This document shows positions 28,050 through 37,398 of a stretch of 64,000 nucleotides of DNA, piece after piece. Position 1 is the first letter of the stretch. Every line of letters begins with the position of its first letter. A program made the translations under genes and the position numbers. The stretch spans positions 25,836 through 89,835 of the forward strand of contig NZ_JAKIKU010000017.1 in the NCBI RefSeq assembly GCF_023283985.1, read 5' to 3'. Origin of the DNA: Shewanella electrodiphila (GTDB lineage Bacteria > Pseudomonadota > Gammaproteobacteria > Enterobacterales > Shewanellaceae). The notes beneath the pieces were generated by a model, which was given only the letters and a program-made list of their open reading frames with translations, was not told the origin of the DNA and did no database searches.

Positions 28050-28580
28050 TTAATCCTTATCTAATACTTGTTTTAACGCTGCTCTGGCTCGAAACAGTCT
28101 TGATTTAACTGTGCCTGAAGCAATGTTTAAAATGTGACTTATTTCACTGAGACTGAAGCCTTCTAAGTAAAATAAATGAATGACCTGATGCTCAATTAAG
28201 CTTAAATGCTTCATTGCTTGTGCTAACTCTGATGTATCGGTTTTGGTTTCTGCTGCTATCTCACCTATTGCATCAAGTGGGGTGTACATATGCTTTTTAT
28301 TGCTTTTGACCATATCTAAAACTTGCCAATGAGTTAGTTTAAATAACCAAGTCTTAAATGCTGCAGGATCATTTATTCTAGTCATTGTTGTTGAAAGCTT
28401 TAGCCATGCCTCTTGAACAGCATCCTGAGCTAGCCCTTTGTTGCTGGTTGTTCTATATGCAAACGACAATACTTGCGGATAAAAGTGCTGATAGAGCTGA
28501 TCAAACGCTTTTAAATTTCCAGCTTGCGCTTCAAGTACCCAAAGTTCTATTTGTGCTTGTCGGATAAATAGATACTCCAT
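28050..28580 (-). CDS. ECF-type RNA polymerase sigma factor
   Basis: A 176-residue sigma-70 family protein with only regions 2 and 4. Region 2 reads FDQLYQHFYPQVLSFAYRTT then AQDAVQEAWLKL; region 4 is HLSLIEHQVIHLFYLEGFSLSEISH-like, ending in GTVKSRLFRARAALKQ. I prefer ATG at 28580 over TTG at 28595, because a likely own promoter at 28609-28633 would start RNA near 28601. The downstream membrane protein may be its anti-sigma factor. The regulon is unknown. Confidence 0.85.
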   Translation of the reverse strand: MEYLFIRQAQIELWVLEAQAGNLKAFDQLYQHFYPQVLSFAYRTTSNKGLAQDAVQEAWLKLSTTMTRINDPAAFKTWLFKLTHWQVLDMVKSNKKHMYTPLDAIGEIAAETKTDTSELAQAMKHLSLIEHQVIHLFYLEGFSLSEISHILNIASGTVKSRLFRARAALKQVLDKD

Positions 28581-28608
28581 GTAAGGTTTTAACAAGATGT
28601 AGAGTAAA

Positions 28609-28633
28609 GACGAGAGACAACATTGAATGGTTC
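28609..28633 (-). promoter_or_regulatory. ECF-type promoter upstream of the sigma gene
   Basis: On the minus strand GAACC (28629-28633) and CGTC (28609-28612) are exactly 16 bases apart, the pattern of many ECF promoters, which suggests autoregulation. The rest of the 330-base gap up to 28910 holds AT-rich DNA; I see no certain promoter for the HDOD gene. Confidence 0.5.
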
Positions 28634-28910
28634 GGTTTTTTATTATTTATTTTTACTGTGATGACTCATAGAGGTAATGATATAAGCAAAGGGTTATAAA
28701 TCATTATCCTTTAAAGGGATAAAATAAATTTGTTTGTTTGGATATCATGTTACGTTCACTTTTAGACATTATTGGGAGATATCTTTTTATATTTCCAAAT
28801 GTGTGAAGTGGTTACGTTCTTGATTCCTTGCGGTCGCTATACTTTATACTAGAACACAGTAAAGGATTACTCTCGGTTTAGCGGTTATTACTTTTACTTA
28901 GGTCATACAA

Positions 28911-29987
28911 GTGGTTAAAGCATTATTTAATAAGATATTTAATATTCGCTCTAAGAAAGAGGTGAATGCTGCTAGCGCATTAAATTCGCAAAACAGTCTT
29001 TTATCTAAAACGGCTTCTGTAAACGCATCACATGCGGTGAGCAAAACGGCGACACATCAGTCTACAAATCAGCCAGCGGCAACGATGGCAATCGCTGTCG
29101 ACTCTTCAGCTTTGTTCTACAGCTTATTGTTTCCTGTAAGCGATCAAGACACTGGTGGAATGGCCAATAGTTTAGAGCGCAATGTTCTATCTAAAATTGA
29201 GCTGGCTTTTAGTTCGCCAAAAGTGATTGCAGAGAAGGTACTTAAATTGCCAAGCCGTCTATCTGAGTTAGATAGAAAGTTGGCTCAAGAAGATATTGAT
29301 ACTAAAGATTTGCTCGGCATGATTGAACAAGATCCTGTTTTGAGTATCGAGGTTTTAAAACTATGTAATTCCAGTGCCTTTAAACGTTCTGACAAAGAGA
29401 TTACTAGCTTACAGCAAGCTGTGGTTCAAATTGGTTTGCAGCAGCTGCAGTTGTTTGTACGTACTAGTTTGATGAAAGAAATGATAAATATTAAGCCTAT
29501 TTACTTCAGGCGTTTTGGTGCCGAAATTTGGCGTCACTCTATGCAGGTTGCCTTTCTTGCGAAGGCGTTTGCTGACGAGGATGGTGACACAGCTTTTTTT
29601 CTCGGTTTATTGCATGATGTGGGTAAAATTGCCATTTTTAAAATGATGATTGAAGCTTTTCGACAAGCAGAACCGGGTGAACAGCCTAGCTCAGTGTTGT
29701 TTAAGCAAGTCATGACCACTAAATCATTAAGCTTAAGTGCGTTGCTGGTTAAACATTGGCAGTTACCTGCTCAATTTGAACAGCCATTAGCGCAACTGGC
29801 TAACTCACTTCATCAACCTACTGATCCATTAGCAATCGCGGTATGGCGAGCCAATATTGTCAGTGAATGTTCTATGCTAAAGCAGGTGAATAAATTAACT
29901 GTTGAGGCGCAGGGACAACTTTTGTCTCAAGTGAAAATAGATGCCGAGCAGTTTGAAGTGCTGCATCAAAAATTGCTGAGTTTATAG
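28911..29987 (+). CDS. HDOD-domain signalling protein
   Basis: HDOD proteins are regulators related to HD phosphohydrolases. The 358-residue product has a low-complexity N terminus of about 80 residues rich in Ser, Ala and Thr, then the HDOD region from SSPKVIAEKVLKLPSRLSEL to QQAVVQIGLQQLQLFVRTS, plus FLGLLHDVGKIAIFKMM with an HD pair. The start is GTG with AGGT upstream. No GGDEF or EAL output domain is present. Its target is unknown. Confidence 0.8.
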   Translation: MVKALFNKIFNIRSKKEVNAASALNSQNSLLSKTASVNASHAVSKTATHQSTNQPAATMAIAVDSSALFYSLLFPVSDQDTGGMANSLERNVLSKIELAFSSPKVIAEKVLKLPSRLSELDRKLAQEDIDTKDLLGMIEQDPVLSIEVLKLCNSSAFKRSDKEITSLQQAVVQIGLQQLQLFVRTSLMKEMINIKPIYFRRFGAEIWRHSMQVAFLAKAFADEDGDTAFFLGLLHDVGKIAIFKMMIEAFRQAEPGEQPSSVLFKQVMTTKSLSLSALLVKHWQLPAQFEQPLAQLANSLHQPTDPLAIAVWRANIVSECSMLKQVNKLTVEAQGQLLSQVKIDAEQFEVLHQKLLSL

Positions 29988-30033
29988 TTATAAGTTGATC
30001 TAACTTCGACGTGATTAATGCTTGATGAACAAT

Positions 30034-30061
30034 AAAAAACGCGCCGAAAGGCGCGTTTTTT
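30034..30061. terminator. Bidirectional terminator between the HDOD gene and glyS
   Basis: Stem AAAAAACGCGCC / GGCGCGTTTTTT with a GAAA tetraloop, between convergent genes; T runs on both strands. Confidence 0.9.
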
Positions 30062-30085
30062 ATAAGTGCTTATAAGACATATTCA

Positions 30086-32155
30086 TTACTGAAGTAATGA
30101 AATATCCGCAGCGTGTAAGAATTGTTCACGTAAGCTATTTAACAGTGCTAAACGGTTATTCTTAAGTGCTACATCATCAGCCATTACCATCACATCTTCA
30201 AAGAAGGTATCAACGCTTTCACGTAGATTTGCTAGTAAAGATAATGCTTCTTGATAGTTAGCGGCAGCAAATAAAGGCGCTAGCTGAGGTTGTAGCGCTA
30301 CTAATTTGTCTGCTAGTGCTTTTTCAGCACTTTCAACTAAAAGTCCTGAATCAATAGTAGATGGGATTTCACCTTCAACTTTAGCCAAGATATTAGACAC
30401 ACGCTTATTGGCAGCAGCAAGTGCTGATGCTTGTTCTAAAGTTCTGAAGTGAGCCACAGCTTTAATACGACTTTCAAAATCTGCAGGGGCTGTAGGTTTG
30501 CGTGCTAAGACCGCAAGAATAACATCAACACCCACACCTTGATCTTGATACCAAGAACGGAAGCGGCCCATAAAGAACTCAAGTACTTGCTCAGATACTT
30601 TATCGTTAGTCAGGTTTTCACCGTGTAACTCTTTTGCTTTAGCAATCAAATCAACTAAATCTAACGGTAAATTGTTCTCTAAACAAAGACGCAAAATACC
30701 GATAGCAGCACGGCGAAGTGCGAATGGATCAGCTGCGCCTTTTGGTGCTTGGCCAATACCAAAAATACCCACTAAAGTATCAAGCTTTTCAGCTAATGCG
30801 ACACAGATTGAGATAGGTGCAGTAGGCACAGTATCGCCAGAGAATTTAGGTTTGTATTGCTCAGCAAGAGCAACAGCAACCGCTTCAGTTTCACCGTCTA
30901 AGCGTGCGTAATGCATGCCCATGGTGCCTTGAAGGTCGGTAAATTCCATCACCATATTTGTCATCAAGTCTGACTTAGACAATAAACCTGCACGCGCAGC
31001 TTCTTCGCTATTTGCACCTATGCTGGTGGCAATGAAACTCGCCATACCTGAAATACGTTCAACGCGGGCTTTAATCGTGCCTAATTGCTTTTGGAAAACA
31101 ACAGACTCTAAGCTGGATAAACGTGTTTCTAAAGACTGTTTTTTGTCAGTTTCAAAGAAGAACTCAGCATCAGCAAGGCGAGGGCGAACGACTTTCTCGT
31201 TACCCGAAATAATCTGCTGTGGATCTTTAGATTCAATATTGGTGACGAAGATAAAGTTAGGTAATAACTGACCCGCTTTATCAAATACTGGGAAGTATTT
31301 CTGATCGCCTTTCATGGTGTAAACCAAGGCTTCAGCTGGCACATCTAAGAATTTTTCTTCGAAGCTTGCAGTCAACACAACCGGCCATTCAACCAATGCT
31401 GTGACTTCTTCAAGTAGTTCATCTTCAAGTTCTGCCACGCCGCCGATTTGTTTGGCTGCAATTTCAGCATTCACTTTAATGATGTCTTTTCGACGTTGGT
31501 AGTCAGCTAATACTTTACCTTGCGTTTCTAACTCGGTTAAGTAGTTGTCTGCATGGTCTAGTTCAAAGGTATCCACCCCCATGAAACGATGGCCACGGAT
31601 CGTGCGTGCTGATTCAATACCTAATAATTCACCAGCAACTAACTCATCACCTAATAACATGGTTACGGTGTGAACAGGACGGATAAACTGTGTGGTATTG
31701 CTACCCCAGCGCATAGGCTTAGGAATAGGTAACTTATCAAGAGATTTTTGTGCCATCGTTGCAATAAGTGACTTAGTTTCAACACCAACCACTTTTGCTT
31801 GATGTAATAACCATTCGCCTTTATCTGTTTTAAGACGGTCAGCTTGTTCAACGGTAATACCGTTACCACGAGCCCAGCCCATAGCGGCTTTTGTTGGGTT
31901 ACCTTCAGCATCAAATGCTTGTGCAACTGCAGGGCCACGTTTTTCAACAACTTTGTCTGCTTGAGCGACAGCGAGTTGCTCAATACTAATCGCTAGACGG
32001 CGAGGCGCTGCATACCAAGTAGCATCGGCAAAAGCTAATTCTGCTTTAGTTAACTCTTCGGTAAAGTTTGCTAGAAATGACTCTGCAAGTTTACGTAATG
32101 CTTTTGGTGGTAATTCTTCTGTACCCACTTCAATGAGTAAGTTTTCAACGTTCAT
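30086..32155 (-). CDS. glyS: Glycyl-tRNA synthetase beta subunit
   Basis: The beta chain of the heterotetrameric bacterial GlyRS binds and positions tRNA-Gly. The start NLLIEVGTEELPPKALRKL is diagnostic, as are RGPAVAQAFDAEGNPTKAA and FQKQLGTIKARVER. Length is 689 residues. It follows glyQ by nine bases. Confidence 0.97.
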   Translation of the reverse strand: MNVENLLIEVGTEELPPKALRKLAESFLANFTEELTKAELAFADATWYAAPRRLAISIEQLAVAQADKVVEKRGPAVAQAFDAEGNPTKAAMGWARGNGITVEQADRLKTDKGEWLLHQAKVVGVETKSLIATMAQKSLDKLPIPKPMRWGSNTTQFIRPVHTVTMLLGDELVAGELLGIESARTIRGHRFMGVDTFELDHADNYLTELETQGKVLADYQRRKDIIKVNAEIAAKQIGGVAELEDELLEEVTALVEWPVVLTASFEEKFLDVPAEALVYTMKGDQKYFPVFDKAGQLLPNFIFVTNIESKDPQQIISGNEKVVRPRLADAEFFFETDKKQSLETRLSSLESVVFQKQLGTIKARVERISGMASFIATSIGANSEEAARAGLLSKSDLMTNMVMEFTDLQGTMGMHYARLDGETEAVAVALAEQYKPKFSGDTVPTAPISICVALAEKLDTLVGIFGIGQAPKGAADPFALRRAAIGILRLCLENNLPLDLVDLIAKAKELHGENLTNDKVSEQVLEFFMGRFRSWYQDQGVGVDVILAVLARKPTAPADFESRIKAVAHFRTLEQASALAAANKRVSNILAKVEGEIPSTIDSGLLVESAEKALADKLVALQPQLAPLFAAANYQEALSLLANLRESVDTFFEDVMVMADDVALKNNRLALLNSLREQFLHAADISLLQ

Positions 32156-32164
32156 ATTCTACCT

Positions 32165-33070
32165 CTACTTACACATTGGGAAACCAAGCGCTTCACGTGC
32201 TTGGTAATAAGATTCAGCAACACCTTTTGCCATAGTACGTACACGCAAAATATAGCGTTGACGTTCTGTAACCGAAATTGCATGGCGCGCATCAAGTAAG
32301 TTAAATGCATGAGAGGCTTTCATTACTTGCTCGTAAGCTGGCAATGGTAAAGGCTTTTCTAGGGTTAATAATTTCTGGCAGGCTTTTTCACAATCATCAA
32401 ATTGCTTAAATAGCACTTCAACATCAGCGTGTTCGAAGTTATAAGTTGATTGCTCCACTTCATTTTGATGGAAAATATCGCCGTACATCACTTTGCCCAT
32501 CGGGCCGTCAGTCCAGACAAGATCATAAACACTGTCAACTTCTTGGATATACATCGCAAGACGTTCTAGACCATAGGTGATTTCACCAGTGACAGGCTTA
32601 CACTCTATACCACCGACTTGTTGGAAATAGGTAAATTGCGATACTTCCATACCGTTTAACCAAACTTCCCAACCTAAGCCCCAAGCACCTAGTGTTGGCG
32701 ACTCCCAGTTATCTTCAACAAAACGCACGTCATGAACGCCCATATCCACACCTAGTGCTTCTAAAGAACCAAGATATAACTCTTGAATGTTACTTGGAGA
32801 AGGCTTAAGCACTACTTGGAATTGGTAGTAATGTTGTAGGCGGTTAGGGTTTTCACCGTAGCGGCCATCGGTAGGTCGGCGACATGGTTGCACATATGCG
32901 CTGCTCATTGGCTCTGGGCCTAATGAACGCAAAAATGTCATCGGGTGGAATGTACCTGCACCCACTTCCATGTCCAATGGTTGAACGATTGCGCAACCTT
33001 GCTGCGCCCAGTATTCCTGCAGGGTCATAATGAAGCCCTGGAATGTCTTTACGTCGTGTTTCGTCGTCAT
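32165..33070 (-). CDS. glyQ: Glycyl-tRNA synthetase alpha subunit
   Basis: The alpha chain holds the class II catalytic core that activates glycine. KTFQGFIMTLQEYWAQQGC, then GAGTFHPMTFLRSLGPEP and YVQPCRRPTDGRYGENPNR are typical; 301 residues. It is first in a glyQ-glyS pair and divergent from tag. Confidence 0.97.
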   Translation of the reverse strand: MTTKHDVKTFQGFIMTLQEYWAQQGCAIVQPLDMEVGAGTFHPMTFLRSLGPEPMSSAYVQPCRRPTDGRYGENPNRLQHYYQFQVVLKPSPSNIQELYLGSLEALGVDMGVHDVRFVEDNWESPTLGAWGLGWEVWLNGMEVSQFTYFQQVGGIECKPVTGEITYGLERLAMYIQEVDSVYDLVWTDGPMGKVMYGDIFHQNEVEQSTYNFEHADVEVLFKQFDDCEKACQKLLTLEKPLPLPAYEQVMKASHAFNLLDARHAISVTERQRYILRVRTMAKGVAESYYQAREALGFPMCK

Positions 33071-33190
33071 GTCCGCTTATCTACTGGTTGAGGCTAAAAA
33101 TAGAAAATGGTTTTGATTATACCTTGTAGATTAATACAGATGTAGGTTATTTTTTAACGTAGAGATTAAAAATTTAAATGGGCTATACAA

Positions 33191-33751
33191 ATGGATCTGA
33201 AACGCTGTGCTTGGTTGAGTAACGACCCGCTTTATATCGATTATCATGATAACGTTTGGGGAAGGCCTGTTTATGATCCCATCGTGTTATTTGAGAAGCT
33301 GTGCCTTGATGGCCAACAAGCTGGATTATCTTGGATAACTATTTTAAAGAAGCAGCATAATTACCAAGATTTGTTTGCTAACTTCGATCCTAAAGTCATT
33401 GCCACTTTTGACGATGCTAAAGTAGAGGAGTTATTACTTAACCCTGGGATAGTTAGAAACCGTTTGAAAGTGAATTCTATCATCAAAAATGCTAAAGCCT
33501 ATTTGGCTTTTGTGGAACAAGGAAATGACTTTTCAAAATTTCTGTGGGAGTTTGTCGGATGTGAGCCGAAAATCAATCACTTCGCTACGATGTCAGAAGT
33601 GCCAGCGCAAACGCCTGAATCTGAAGCCATGTCTAAAGCCTTAAAAAAGCTCGGTTTTAATTTTGTCGGGCCGACAATTTGTTATGCATTTATGCAAGCG
33701 GTAGGGATGATTAATGACCATACAACAGACTGTTTTCGTTATGGAAAGTAA
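33191..33751 (+). CDS. tag: DNA-3-methyladenine glycosylase I
   Basis: Tag excises 3-methyladenine from alkylated DNA. The N-terminal CAWLSNDPLYIDYHDNVWG, the QAGLSWITILKKQ segment and the zinc-snap residues (an early cysteine plus HTTDCFRY at the end) match the family; 186 residues. It ends 25 bases before the terminator/parS palindrome. Confidence 0.94.
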   Translation: MDLKRCAWLSNDPLYIDYHDNVWGRPVYDPIVLFEKLCLDGQQAGLSWITILKKQHNYQDLFANFDPKVIATFDDAKVEELLLNPGIVRNRLKVNSIIKNAKAYLAFVEQGNDFSKFLWEFVGCEPKINHFATMSEVPAQTPESEAMSKALKKLGFNFVGPTICYAFMQAVGMINDHTTDCFRYGK

Positions 33752-33776
33752 TTTTTAGGTCAATAATCTTTATATA

Positions 33777-33810
33777 AAAAAGGGATGTTCCACGTGGAAC
33801 ATCCCTTTTT
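33777..33810. terminator. 34-bp perfect palindrome: terminator with a parS site as its stem
   Basis: Every base from 33777 to 33810 pairs around the centre 33793/33794. The outer arms AAAAAGGGA / TCCCTTTTT form terminator ends with A and T tracts on both strands, between the convergent tag and amidohydrolase genes; the middle 16 bases are parS. Confidence 0.8.
33786..33801. promoter_or_regulatory. parS: parS site (perfect, symmetric)
   Basis: TGTTCCACGTGGAACA, a symmetric version of the near-universal ParB site, about 30 kb from parAB and 27 kb from oriC. Confidence 0.9.
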
Positions 33811-33833
33811 GTTATCTAGTAGCTGGATAGTTA

Positions 33834-36800
33834 CTATTTAGTGGTTTCAAAGAAAAATGGTTTACGCTTAACTTCATCGCCATTTAACTGGTTCATGGTT
33901 TCAGCATTGTATAATTTGCCATTTGCCATGGTATAAGTCACTTTATCAGTCACTCTGATGTCCGCTAGTGGATCACCATCAATAACAATGATATCAGCTA
34001 ATTTTCCTTCTTTGATTGAACCAATCTGATGATCCATTCCAAAGGTTTTAGCTGGGTTAATTGTGGCTGTTTTCAATACATCCATATTGCTCATCCCGCC
34101 CTGGGCAAACATCCACATTTCCCAATGTGCTGCTAAACCTTCACGTTGACCATGAGCACCAATGTTTGGATGAATACCTATTTCATTTAATTCATTGGCG
34201 ACACGGGCGACATTGAAATGATTGTAATGTTCATCAGGTGCTTTGGTTCTGCGCATTGAGCGAGCATTCAAGATATCACTTGGTACGTACATACTTAAGC
34301 GAGGATGAGCCCATACGTCAGTTTTGTCATACCAGTAATGCTCTCCTGAAATACCGCCATAAGCGACAACTAATGTCGGCGTGTAAGCAACTTCAGTTTG
34401 GCTCCAGAACTGTTTGATATCACTGTAGATTGAACCTGTTGGAAGTGAGTGTTCGATTGTCGTATGACCATCGGCAATCATTGATAAATTGTGTTGAAGT
34501 AAGCTTCCGCCTTCAGGCACAACCATCATTTCAAGTTCACGTGCAGCTTGGATAACTTGCTGACGTTGGTTACGACGTGGTTGGTTATAACTTTTCACAC
34601 TAAAAGCACCGACTTTCTTTAAGCGCTCCAAATGGAACTTGGCATCATCCAGTGAGTCAACATGAGACGTATAACCAGGAGCATTGGCACCATATAAAAT
34701 TGTACCGGTCGAGAATATACGTGGGCCAACAATGTTACCGGCTTTTTGCTGCTCTGAAGCTGCAAATATTTCAGTGGTATCATTTGATGGATCATGAATT
34801 GCTGTAACACCTAATGACAGGCCAGAGTATAGTTGCCAATTCTGCTGAGGAATAATTTCATCATCAGCTTGTCCACCATGTGCGTGAGCATCGAATAAAC
34901 CAGGCATTAATGTTTTGCCTTTAATATCGATAACTTGTGCACCTTTGGGAATTGTCACGTTGGCATCACCGACACTAACAATTTTGTTGTCTGTAACGAT
35001 GACAACACCATTATCGATGACTTGGTCGTTTTCCATAGTAATGATTTTGCCGCCAACAAAAGCGATTGTTCCACGTGGAACATCTGCTTTTTCTTTGAAG
35101 CCAATGGCAGTAATGCTTGGTTTAACTTCATCTTCTGTCTTAGCATATTGGGTATCAACAGCGGCTTGATATAGATCTGGGCCAAGGGTCCAATAAAGTT
35201 CGTTACTCTTATTGTTCCAGCTAATACTTTCACCTGCGCGTACACTTAACTGAGTTACAGGTAGGTTAGTTGCTTTAGGGCTAATCCGAACTGTTTCACC
35301 ATGTTTAGCAAATGGCGTAACGTATACACGGAAACGTTCAGAAAATGCTAAGTGTTGTCCGTTAGGTGATACACGGAACTCCGTTGCATGCTCGCTGGTA
35401 TAATGAGTACGCTTTTCAAATCCATCTAAACTGATAGAAGATAATTCAGGTGTTTCACCATAATCCATGAAGAATACACGTGTTGAGTCAGCACCAAATT
35501 GCGGTTGGTAACCGCTAGCGGTTATTTTGATGTTGTTCTTTTTCTTTAAATCTACCTTATATAAACCTGGTTCTTGTGACCAAGTTCGAGGTGTCATATA
35601 GCCGCCTTTGGCTTTGCGGTATACAACCGTTTTACCATCAGGTGAAAAGGTAGGTTCAACGTACTTACCTGGTTCACTGGTTAACTCTTTACTACGGCCA
35701 CCTTTAGCACTGACAATACTGACTGTGCCTTGATCCTGGTCATTCCAAGTCGTGAATACAATGTTCTTACCATCACGTGACCATTGCGGGAATAGTTCAT
35801 TAACATCGTCATCTAGACGAGTTAAGCGTTTACGTTTTCCGTCTTCAATATCACGAACCCACAGCTTACCCAATGCTTCGAATACCACTTTTTCACCATT
35901 AGGTGATACCTGTGCCATACGTAGCATTTTTACATCAAACTCATCTTGATCTAGATTTTGAGTAAAACGAACAGAAGGTTGAACATCTAACTCTGTTTTG
36001 ACTGAAAAAGGAATATTACTGACTTCTTTGTCTTCAACATTGAGTTTATTAATTTTCCCTTTTGCCCAAAATACGATTTCTTCGTTATCTTGAGTCCAAG
36101 ACATGGTTGGGTATACGCCATGGATAGCCCATGTTTCTTGCATGTCACGATCAAGATTATCGTAAAGTTTAGTGTGTTTACCTGATTTTAAATCCAATAA
36201 ATACAATGTCGACTGGAAACCATCACGTTTAATATAGGCGAGCTTAGTGCCATCAGGGCTTGGCGTAGGTCGGATTGCACCGCCAGTACCTTCAATTAAG
36301 ACTTCGATATCACCAGTTTGAGTATCGTAGCGTTTAATTTTATAAATTCCTTTTACAGAATCTTTTGAGTAATGGAACGTTTTACCTGGCGTAGCATCTT
36401 GGCTGAAGTAAATATATCGGCCATCAGGAGAGTAAGCGGGTTCGCCTAAATCTTTTTGATCGTTAGGGCGCTCCGTCAGTTTTACACCTTCGCCACCCGC
36501 AACGTGATACATCCAAACTTCACCAGCACCTAAGCTGCGACTGGCGGTAAAGTGTTTACGTGCAACAAGGTATTGTGAGTCAGGACTCCATGCAGGACTG
36601 TTTAATAAACGGAATGTTTCTGAGGTGACTGCCCTTTGGTTACTGCCATCTGCATTCATTACCCAAATATTATCGCCGCCATCTTCATCCGATGTAAAAG
36701 CGATTTGTTTGCCGTCAGGGCTATAGACAGGTTGCATTTGCCAAGCAATGCCTGAGGCGAGCTTTTTGGCTTCTCCGCCACTAATAGGCATCTGATAAAT

Positions 36801-37022
36801 ATCGCCTAATAGGTCAAATACGATAGTTTTGCCGTCAGGTGAAACGCTGACATTCATCCATGTACCTTCAGTAACATCAATTTGTAGTTTTTCTAAAGGC
36901 GCATTAGCTGGCGCATTCACTTGCCATTTTTCGGTTTCATCTGCTGCGTTAACAGCTAAAGAAGCACTGGCTAAGCTAAGCGCAATAGCAGTGTAGAGAG
37001 GTTTTATTTTTGAGGTAAACAT
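33834..37022 (-). CDS. Exported TolB-like beta-propeller / amidohydrolase fusion protein
   Basis: A 1062-residue protein with a cleavable signal (ending LAVNAADE). Residues about 50-620 carry at least nine PD40-type repeats (VSPDGKTIVF, YSPDGKQIAF, WSPDSQYLVA, FSPDGKTVVY). From about 650 an imidazolonepropionase-like amidohydrolase follows: KGKTLMPGLFDAHAHGG with the HxH metal pair, HTTIEHSL, and the closing KLADIIVIDGDPLADI. It probably hydrolyses an amide, peptide or cyclic substrate in the periplasm; the substrate is unknown. A perfect parS lies inside the gene. Confidence 0.87.
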   Translation of the reverse strand: MFTSKIKPLYTAIALSLASASLAVNAADETEKWQVNAPANAPLEKLQIDVTEGTWMNVSVSPDGKTIVFDLLGDIYQMPISGGEAKKLASGIAWQMQPVYSPDGKQIAFTSDEDGGDNIWVMNADGSNQRAVTSETFRLLNSPAWSPDSQYLVARKHFTASRSLGAGEVWMYHVAGGEGVKLTERPNDQKDLGEPAYSPDGRYIYFSQDATPGKTFHYSKDSVKGIYKIKRYDTQTGDIEVLIEGTGGAIRPTPSPDGTKLAYIKRDGFQSTLYLLDLKSGKHTKLYDNLDRDMQETWAIHGVYPTMSWTQDNEEIVFWAKGKINKLNVEDKEVSNIPFSVKTELDVQPSVRFTQNLDQDEFDVKMLRMAQVSPNGEKVVFEALGKLWVRDIEDGKRKRLTRLDDDVNELFPQWSRDGKNIVFTTWNDQDQGTVSIVSAKGGRSKELTSEPGKYVEPTFSPDGKTVVYRKAKGGYMTPRTWSQEPGLYKVDLKKKNNIKITASGYQPQFGADSTRVFFMDYGETPELSSISLDGFEKRTHYTSEHATEFRVSPNGQHLAFSERFRVYVTPFAKHGETVRISPKATNLPVTQLSVRAGESISWNNKSNELYWTLGPDLYQAAVDTQYAKTEDEVKPSITAIGFKEKADVPRGTIAFVGGKIITMENDQVIDNGVVIVTDNKIVSVGDANVTIPKGAQVIDIKGKTLMPGLFDAHAHGGQADDEIIPQQNWQLYSGLSLGVTAIHDPSNDTTEIFAASEQQKAGNIVGPRIFSTGTILYGANAPGYTSHVDSLDDAKFHLERLKKVGAFSVKSYNQPRRNQRQQVIQAARELEMMVVPEGGSLLQHNLSMIADGHTTIEHSLPTGSIYSDIKQFWSQTEVAYTPTLVVAYGGISGEHYWYDKTDVWAHPRLSMYVPSDILNARSMRRTKAPDEHYNHFNVARVANELNEIGIHPNIGAHGQREGLAAHWEMWMFAQGGMSNMDVLKTATINPAKTFGMDHQIGSIKEGKLADIIVIDGDPLADIRVTDKVTYTMANGKLYNAETMNQLNGDEVKRKPFFFETTK
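35067..35082. promoter_or_regulatory. parS: parS site inside a coding sequence (perfect)
   Basis: TGTTCCACGTGGAACA again, identical to the site at 33786 and 1281 bases away. It encodes part of ADVPRGTIAF at the start of the amidohydrolase domain. Confidence 0.88.
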
Positions 37023-37343
37023 GCACAGTCCATTTATGATTATCGTTATAAGGTCGAGTTATACTTTTATTAATCGAGTGTTGTTTGCGAGTTATAAAAC
37101 TGATGATATTTATCGCATAAATTAACCAAGAACTAAACAGTTTTTCTGTTTCAAATGATGACAGTACAAAAGCGATTTGAATTTTTCAGGATTAATACAG
37201 AAGGGTGTTGATGGTTTAGCTTATTGTTTAGACGTTGAAGAGTCGTTTTTAGCTTGATGAATAATTAATGGGCATGCTGATTGGGTTAAAAAAGAGTGTG
37301 GGTTTTCGTTTTTGGTCCAGTGTGTTGTTAAACGGTTTTATTG

Positions 37344-37390
37344 TTAATCAGCTTTTATTAATCAGCTTTTATTAATCAGCTTTTATTAAT
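37344..37390 (+). repeat. Three tandem 14-bp repeats
   Basis: TTAATCAGCTTTTA is repeated three times without change (37344, 37358, 37372), then a 5-base partial copy. It lies just after the MOSC gene stop in a 376-base gap; the rest of the gap, upstream of the amidohydrolase gene, is AT-rich and shows nothing else I can name. Confidence 0.85.
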
Positions 37391-37398
37391 AAATGAGC

